From assembly GCA_900769705.1 (NCBI GenBank), contig CAAGHP010000012.1, positions 1 through 8,031 of the forward strand: DNA of 8,031 nucleotides. Direction: 5' to 3'. Under the pieces are notes generated by a model that searched no databases, was not told where the DNA came from, and saw only the letters and a program-made list of their open reading frames with translations. Positions 1 to 3,411 of the stretch are shown here, one piece after another. Origin of the DNA: Alphaproteobacteria bacterium (GTDB lineage: Bacteria; Pseudomonadota; Alphaproteobacteria; RF32; CAG-239). How positions within the stretch are numbered: position 1 is the first letter of the stretch; each line of letters starts with the position of its first letter. The position numbers and the translations under genes are program-made.

Positions 1-141
1 ACACTTGCCGTTGCTGTAGGTATATCCTGATTTGCAGCGGTATTTTTTGCCTTGGTTGCAGCCGCGGTCGCAAGATTCGGAATTTGCATAGTCGGATAAT
101 GTTGTATATGTATATCCGCCACCACTTCTCAGCGAGATAAT
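1..141 (-). pseudogene. Start-less fragment of a cysteine-rich repeat protein gene, running off the left edge
   Basis: Read on the minus strand from 141 to 1 there are 47 open codons preceded in frame by a TAA at 142-144. No ATG, signal peptide or ribosome-binding site is seen. Codons from about position 117 leftward encode GYTYTTLSDYANSESC, then DRGCNQGKKYRCKSGYTYSN, then GKC, which is the same peptide as residues 563-601 of the plus-strand gene at 6153 except that its KSDY is KSGY here. The first nine codons (IISLRSGGG) have no counterpart there, so homology begins abruptly at position 119. The piece is either the broken end of a pseudogene or a silent 3' cassette whose coding frame continues left of the window. 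I cannot see how long it is. Function of the family is unknown; the peptide looks extracellular and disulfide-bonded. Confidence 0.7.
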
Positions 142-370
142 TTAGCCCCAAACGGCGGATTTTTGAAATTTTGCTTATATCAAAAAAATTGATTTTAGTT
201 ATTTAATTGTCACTTCTTATAATAAAATCAGTTTGTTTTTGTCCAAAAATAATTGAACTCCGACACTGTTAAAAAATACCGATTTAAATGTGAAACAATC
301 ACTAATATATATAGTATGTCATCTCAATTTTGCCATGGATACTATAACTATCAAATAAAAATAAAGCCTA
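142..370. other. AT-rich gap with no recognised gene
   Basis: This stretch is strongly AT-rich, with stop codons in all frames and no convincing start plus ribosome-binding site. It separates the outward-pointing cysteine-rich fragment from the rplK promoter region. secE and nusG, which usually sit directly upstream of rplK, are not here. A TATAAT-like hexamer occurs around 219-225, but it has no good -35 partner and no gene to serve. Confidence 0.5.
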
Positions 371-380
371 TAAAAAATGC

Positions 381-408
381 TTGCATTTTGCAAATATTGT
401 GATATACA
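381..408 (+). promoter_or_regulatory. Candidate promoter of the rplK operon
   Basis: TTGCAT (381-386) and TATACA (403-408) are separated by 16 bases. Each matches the sigma70 consensus only partly, so this rests mainly on context: it lies about 100 bases before rplK and ahead of the leader stem-loops. The 14-base string taaaaaatgcttgc (371-384) that covers the -35 recurs exactly at 1656-1669 before rplJ, at the equivalent place relative to the other leader. The -35 also overlaps a short inverted repeat, TTGCA-ttt-TGCAA (381-393). In E. coli the same gene set is likewise served by separate promoters before L11 and L10. Confidence 0.4.
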
Positions 409-418
409 AAACAAGCGG

Positions 419-440
419 TTAGGGATATTTGTATCCTTAG
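419..440 (+). promoter_or_regulatory. Leader hairpin upstream of the L1 site
   Basis: Bases 419-427 can pair with 432-440 (seven Watson-Crick pairs plus two G-U) around the loop TTTG. It lies in the presumed 5' untranslated RNA of the rplK mRNA, between the candidate promoter and the L1-like stem-loop. No U-tract follows, so it does not look like a terminator. Its role is unknown; it may help shape the leader. Confidence 0.35.
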
Positions 441-458
441 CTGATTATGTTTAACAAT

Positions 459-487
459 GTGGGAGACCAGCCATTGGTCTTTACCAC
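459..487 (+). promoter_or_regulatory. Probable L1-binding stem-loop in the rplK-rplA leader (23S rRNA mimic)
   Basis: GTGG (459-462) pairs with CCAC (484-487), and AGACCA (464-469) pairs with TGGTCT (475-480). The loop is GCCAT, and an asymmetric bulge (G463 against T481-A483) lies between the two helices. The flanks GTGGGAG and TACCAC match those of the L1 stalk helix of 23S rRNA, the rRNA site bound by protein L1. In E. coli, L1 represses translation of rplK and rplA by binding such an mRNA site, and the same autogenous control is inferred here. The stem ends 11 bases before the rplK ribosome-binding site. Confidence 0.65.
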
Positions 488-509
488 TAACCTACAATGA
501 GGTATTATA

Positions 510-947
510 ATGGCTAAATCTAAAAAGAAAATTTTAGGTCTTATCAAGCTGCAAATACCTGCCGGAAAAGCTAACCCTTCTCCGCCGGTTGGTCCAGCTT
601 TGGGTCAAAAAGGCCTGAATATTATGGAATTTTGTAAAGCATTCAACGCTAAAACTCAAAAAATGGAACCAGGCGTTCCTGTGCCGGTAATTATTACCGC
701 TTATGAGGATAAAAGCTTTACATTCATCACAAAACTGCCGCCGGTTTCTTATTTGATTAAGAAAGCTGCCGGTGTTCAGTCCGCTTCTAAAGAACCTGGC
801 AAAACTGTTGCCGGTCAAATTACTTTGGAACAGGTAAAAGAAATTGCTACCACCAAATTGCCAGACTTGAACTGCCCTACAGTTGAAGCTGCTATGAATA
901 TGGTTAAAGGTCAAGCCATTTCTATGGGTATTAAGGTTACGGAGTAA
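510..947 (+). CDS. rplK: 50S ribosomal protein L11
   Basis: This 145-residue protein has the usual length of bacterial L11. It binds 23S rRNA in the GTPase-associated centre at the base of the L7/L12 stalk and takes part in elongation and release factor cycling and in RelA signalling. The N-terminal domain holds the proline-rich stretch PAGKANPSPPVGPALGQKGL (about residues 18-37), which contacts factors and thiopeptides. NIMEFCKAFNA follows, and the rRNA-binding C-terminal domain begins near residue 75. The start is supported by GAGG at 499-502, seven bases ahead of ATG. The stop overlaps the ribosome-binding site of rplA, so the two genes are translationally close. Expression is probably repressed by L1 through the leader stem-loop at 459-487. 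NusG and SecE genes do not precede it here, unlike the usual order. Confidence 0.98.
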   Translation: MAKSKKKILGLIKLQIPAGKANPSPPVGPALGQKGLNIMEFCKAFNAKTQKMEPGVPVPVIITAYEDKSFTFITKLPPVSYLIKKAAGVQSASKEPGKTVAGQITLEQVKEIATTKLPDLNCPTVEAAMNMVKGQAISMGIKVTE

Positions 948-951
948 GTCG

Positions 952-1635
952 ATGAGCGGAAAAAGATTAGTAAATGCATATAAGACTCTGGATAAAAATC
1001 AAGAGTACAGCCTTAAAGAAGCAGTTAAAATCGTTAAGGAAAATGCAAAAGCAAAATTTGATGAAACCATTGATTTAGCAATCAATTTAGGTGTTGATCC
1101 AAAACACGCTGACCAAATGATTCGCGGTGTTTGCCAGCTGCCGCACGGCAATGGTAAAACAGTTCGCGTTGCTGTGTTTGCTCAAGGTGAAAAAGCTGAC
1201 GAAGCTAAAGCCGCCGGTGCAGATATTATCGGTGCTGAAAATTTGGTTGACTCTATCTTGGCCGGCAAAATCGACTTTGACAGATGTATTGCCACCCCTG
1301 ATATGATGGGTATGGCCGGTCGTGTTGCCCGCGTTTTGGGTCCTAAAGGCTTGATGCCAAACCCTAAATTGGGTACAGTTACCGCAGATGTTGCCACAGC
1401 CGTTAAAAACGCTAAGGCCGGTGAAGTTCAATATCGTGTAGAAAAAAATGGTATTGTTCATGCCGGTGTTGCTAAAGCGTCTTTCTCTGAAGACAAAATC
1501 TATGATAACGCTAAATTGTTCATCGAAACAATTATCAAAGCAAAACCTGCCACTTTGAAAGGCACCTATTTGAAGAAAATTTCAATCAGCTCTACAATGG
1601 GTGTTGGCGTAAAGGTAAACGCTTCTGAATTATAA
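952..1635 (+). CDS. rplA: 50S ribosomal protein L1
   Basis: This 227-residue protein is close to the usual 229-234 of L1. L1 binds the mobile L1 stalk of 23S rRNA, helps deacylated tRNA leave the E site, and acts as translational repressor of its own mRNA. Family hallmarks are GPKGLMPNPKLGTV (about residues 130-143), AKAGEVQYRVEKNGIVHAGV (about 155-174) and the C-terminal SISSTMGVGVKVN. The ribosome-binding site GGAG (941-944) lies inside the end of rplK, with only four bases between the two reading frames. This favours coupled translation of L11 and L1, which are needed in equal amounts. A 370-base leader region separates it from rplJ; no typical terminator with a U-tract was found there, so some read-through into rplJL is likely. 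Confidence 0.98.
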   Translation: MSGKRLVNAYKTLDKNQEYSLKEAVKIVKENAKAKFDETIDLAINLGVDPKHADQMIRGVCQLPHGNGKTVRVAVFAQGEKADEAKAAGADIIGAENLVDSILAGKIDFDRCIATPDMMGMAGRVARVLGPKGLMPNPKLGTVTADVATAVKNAKAGEVQYRVEKNGIVHAGVAKASFSEDKIYDNAKLFIETIIKAKPATLKGTYLKKISISSTMGVGVKVNASEL

Positions 1636-1665
1636 TCTGTCTGATTATAATTTATTAAAAAATGC

Positions 1666-1694
1666 TTGCTTTTTAATAAAAAGTTTGTTAAAAG
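1666..1694 (+). promoter_or_regulatory. Candidate promoter of rplJ-rplL
   Basis: TTGCTT (1666-1671) and TAAAAG (1689-1694) are spaced 17 bases apart. The -10 is weak, but the -35 lies in the same 14-base string (1656-1669) found at the candidate rplK promoter (371-384). Transcription from it would begin close to the first base of the structured L10 leader. This matches the E. coli arrangement, where a second promoter precedes rplJ. Confidence 0.35.
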
Positions 1695-1707
1695 GCAAAT
1701 CAGTTTA

Positions 1708-1768
1708 GGGCAGAAAGGCTGCTTTGTAGTTATTTCTGCCCCACTCTTCAAGAGCGGAGGCTCTTGAA
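1708..1768 (+). promoter_or_regulatory. Two tandem perfect hairpins at the start of the L10 leader
   Basis: GGGCAGAAA (1708-1716) pairs perfectly with TTTCTGCCC (1733-1741). TTCAAGAGC (1747-1755) pairs perfectly with GCTCTTGAA (1760-1768) around a GGAG tetraloop. Neither is followed by a U-run, so they are not canonical terminators of rplA. Their position directly before the conserved L10-leader domain suggests they are outer parts of that regulatory RNA or sites for processing of the rplKA-rplJL transcript. Confidence 0.5.
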
Positions 1769-1769
1769 A

Positions 1770-1903
1770 CTGTCCAAGACTGTGGGCGGCATCTCGATAC
1801 CGAAGGCTTTTTGCTTGTAACTAAAGCTGACGGTGTCGGAGAGGCCTTAAATATCCGACATAGACGGGAGTGAGTTTTAGAATTAAATTTTTCTCCTGGA
1901 CAG
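1770..1903 (+). promoter_or_regulatory. L10 leader (autoregulatory RNA binding the L10-L12 complex)
   Basis: A long-range helix CTGTCCA (1770-1776) with TGGACAG (1897-1903) closes a domain. Its internal sequence (aagactgtgggcgg at 1776-1789, tagacgggag at 1861-1870) resembles the L10 leader found before rplJ in many bacteria. Inside, 1795-1802 pairs with 1831-1838, and alternatively 1834-1840 pairs with 1854-1860; the two helices overlap and cannot coexist. In the known system, excess L10 bound to L7/L12 dimers binds this leader and lowers translation of rplJ and rplL. The class is recognised from position and motifs; I did not run a covariance model. Confidence 0.7.
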
Positions 1904-1957
1904 ATTTGGGTTCCGCAATATTCTGAATTTTTTTGGAATGTTGTGGGTTTGGTAACG

Positions 1958-1979
1958 ATTTAGATCTTTTGATCTGAAT
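1958..1979 (+). promoter_or_regulatory. Hairpin just upstream of the rplJ ribosome-binding site
   Basis: ATTTAGATC (1958-1966) pairs with GATCTGAAT (1971-1979) around TTTT, with one G-U pair. It ends 15 bases before the GGAG (1995-1998) of rplJ, so it could affect access of the ribosome as part of the L10 autoregulation. The role is inferred from position only. Confidence 0.35.
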
Positions 1980-2005
1980 TTAACAATTTCGTATGGAGAC
2001 AATAA

Positions 2006-2488
2006 GTGAACCGCGAAGAAAAAACAGAGTTGCTCAACATGCTGCATGAAGTATTCTCTAACGCAGAATCAGTTGTAATCACCGAATATTTAGGTTTGAC
2101 TGTGGCTGAAGCTGACGAATTGAGAAACAAAGTGCGTGATGCAGGCGCCTCTTTAAGAGTTACTAAAAACCGTATTGCTCGTCTTGCTGTAAAAGACACA
2201 AAATTTGAAGGTTTGGCAGACCTGTTTAAAGGTCCGGTTGCCATGGCTTATGCCAATGACCCGATTGCTGCTTGCAAAGCTTGTGTTGAATTTGCAAAAA
2301 ATAATGAAAAATTGGTTATCGTCGGCGGTGCTTTGTCTGACAAAGCTCTGACTTTGGATGAAATCAAAGAATTGGCTGCAATTCCTTCTATGGACGAATT
2401 GCGTGCAAAATTGGTTGGTCTGTTGCAAGCTCCTGCTGCCAAGTTGGCAAGAGTTACAAAGGCTTACAGCGAGAAAGAAGCCGCCTAA
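2006..2488 (+). CDS. rplJ: 50S ribosomal protein L10
   Basis: This 160-residue protein is slightly shorter than the usual 165-172. L10 anchors dimers of L7/L12 to the ribosome next to L11 and represses its own operon by binding the leader. The N-terminal part (MNREEK..., then VVITEYLGLTVAEADELR near residues 26-43 and LRVTKNRIARLAV near 50-62) is typical of the rRNA-binding domain. The helical C-terminus from about residue 128 (SMDELRAKLVGLLQAPAAKL) is the L7/L12-binding helix. The start codon is GTG, with GGAG at 1995-1998 seven bases ahead; GTG starts are common for rplJ in alphaproteobacteria as I remember them. It follows the L10 leader and precedes rplL by 171 bases. Confidence 0.97.
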   Translation: MNREEKTELLNMLHEVFSNAESVVITEYLGLTVAEADELRNKVRDAGASLRVTKNRIARLAVKDTKFEGLADLFKGPVAMAYANDPIAACKACVEFAKNNEKLVIVGGALSDKALTLDEIKELAAIPSMDELRAKLVGLLQAPAAKLARVTKAYSEKEAA

Positions 2489-2519
2489 GTTTCTTTTCCG
2501 TTTTATGCGAGTCATGTTT

Positions 2520-2568
2520 GCTGATTTATCGCTTATGTACTAGGTTGTACACTTCGCTCAAAATCAGC
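2520..2568 (+). promoter_or_regulatory. Imperfect hairpin between rplJ and rplL
   Basis: GCTGATTT (2520-2527) pairs with AAATCAGC (2561-2568), and the inner helix TGTAC (2536-2540) pairs with GTACA (2547-2551) around TAGGTT. There is no following U-run. It may be an mRNA processing or stabilising element that helps give rplL its higher yield (four copies per ribosome), or an unrelated interspersed repeat. The remainder of the 171-base gap is AT-rich and ends in the rplL ribosome-binding site GGAG at 2649-2652. Confidence 0.4.
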
Positions 2569-2659
2569 GGCGCAGCACTCAGCCTAAAACAAAAAAGCTT
2601 AGATGTGTAAATGGTTTTTAACTAAAAAAATTTTAATTTAATTTATTTGGAGAAAAAAA

Positions 2660-3031
2660 ATGGCAGATTTGGCCAAATTAGTAGATGAATTATCAGCTCT
2701 GACAGTTATGGAAGCTGCTGAATTGTCAAAAATGTTAGAAGAAAAATGGGGCGTTTCCGCTGCTGCAGCTGTTGCTGTTGCCGGTGCTGCTGGTGCAGGC
2801 GCTGCCGCTGCTGAAGAAAAGACAGAATTTGATGTAATTCTGGCTGAAGCAGGCGCTAACAAAATTAACGTTATTAAAGAAATCCGCACTATTACAAACT
2901 TGGGCTTGAAAGAAGCTAAAGATTTGGTAGACGGCGCTCCTAAAACTGTTAAAGAAGGCGCTTCTAAAGAAGAAGCTGAAGCTATCAAAGCTAAATTGGA
3001 AGCCGCTGGCGCTAAAGTTGAATTGAAGTAA
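2660..3031 (+). CDS. rplL: 50S ribosomal protein L7/L12
   Basis: This 123-residue protein has the standard length. L7/L12 forms the flexible stalk that recruits and stimulates translational GTPases; it is the only multi-copy ribosomal protein. The N-terminal dimerisation domain (residues 1-33, ending EEKWGVS) binds L10. An alanine/glycine-rich hinge covers about 34-51, and the C-terminal factor-binding domain (EKTEFDVIL... to VELK) carries the conserved KINVIKEIR and GLKEAKDLV motifs. GGAG at 2649-2652 lies seven bases before ATG. It is the last gene of the cluster: a strong terminator follows 21 bases after the stop, and rpoB, the normal next gene, is absent. Confidence 0.98.
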   Translation: MADLAKLVDELSALTVMEAAELSKMLEEKWGVSAAAAVAVAGAAGAGAAAAEEKTEFDVILAEAGANKINVIKEIRTITNLGLKEAKDLVDGAPKTVKEGASKEEAEAIKAKLEAAGAKVELK

Positions 3032-3052
3032 TTTAACTTTTACTTAAAGTTT

Positions 3053-3088
3053 AAAAAAACTCTCAGTCGCAAGATTGAGAGTTTTTTT
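3053..3088 (+). terminator. Intrinsic terminator of the ribosomal protein operon
   Basis: ACTCTCA (3059-3065) pairs with TGAGAGT (3076-3082) around a ten-base loop, followed by seven T (3082-3088). Six further A before the stem (3053-3058) extend pairing into the T-run, so it may also work on the minus strand. It begins 21 bases after the rplL stop and cuts the cluster off from whatever lies downstream. Confidence 0.9.
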
Positions 3089-3122
3089 GTATACAGTTCT
3101 GGACTTTCAGGCATAAATTGCT

Positions 3123-3354
3123 ATGCTGCAATCTATAGTTATTTATTATTTAATTTTATTTCCGACACAGAAGCTCAGCGAAGAAGAATTGCTGAAGTAT
3201 TTGATTGTTACCGATATCAACAAGTAATTGGACTTATGACAAACATGTAGAAAGAGGGTGGTGTGTTGAAATTGTAATAGTTATACATCCTTTAGCCGAA
3301 GACAAGTTTATTGAATATGTTTATATGCATAATTTAAAAATATATATACTATAG
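3123..3354 (+). pseudogene. Possible frameshifted gene remnant, function unknown
   Basis: An open frame runs from ATG 3123 to TAA 3225-3227 and encodes a 34-residue peptide ending KLSEEELLKYLIVTDINK. Immediately after, in the next frame, the sequence stays open from about 3226 to TAG 3352-3354 and reads NWTYDKHVERGWCVEIVIVI, then HPLAEDKFIEYVYMHNL. Skipping one base (T3225) joins the two into a single protein-like sequence of about 76 residues. Both halves have the look of real protein (amphipathic acidic helix, then alternating beta-like strand). I do not recognise the family. No good ribosome-binding site precedes 3123, so this is more likely the tail of a decayed gene than an active one. 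The join could be chance; confidence is low. Confidence 0.35.
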
Positions 3355-3357
3355 AGA

Positions 3358-3384
3358 AAGGCGGGGATAAAGCCACCCCGCCTT
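3358..3384 (-). terminator. Terminator of the minus-strand cysteine-rich gene
   Basis: AAGGCGGGG (3358-3366) and CCCCGCCTT (3376-3384) form a perfect nine-pair, GC-rich stem around a nine-base loop. It starts 27 bases after the stop of the minus-strand gene (3412). In that direction the stem is followed by TTTCTCTAT, a short U-rich tail; in the plus direction there is no U-run. It is therefore assigned to the minus strand. Confidence 0.75.
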
Positions 3385-3411
3385 ACAAACACTCAAACCA
3401 TATTCTGCGGT

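Noticed and set aside
534..1461. Minus-strand open frames opposite rplK and rplA
   Set aside because: They are shadows of highly conserved ribosomal protein genes.
1708..1741. Perfect hairpin after rplA as an intrinsic terminator
   Set aside because: No U-run follows the stem; CACTCTTC comes next and leads straight into the L10 leader.
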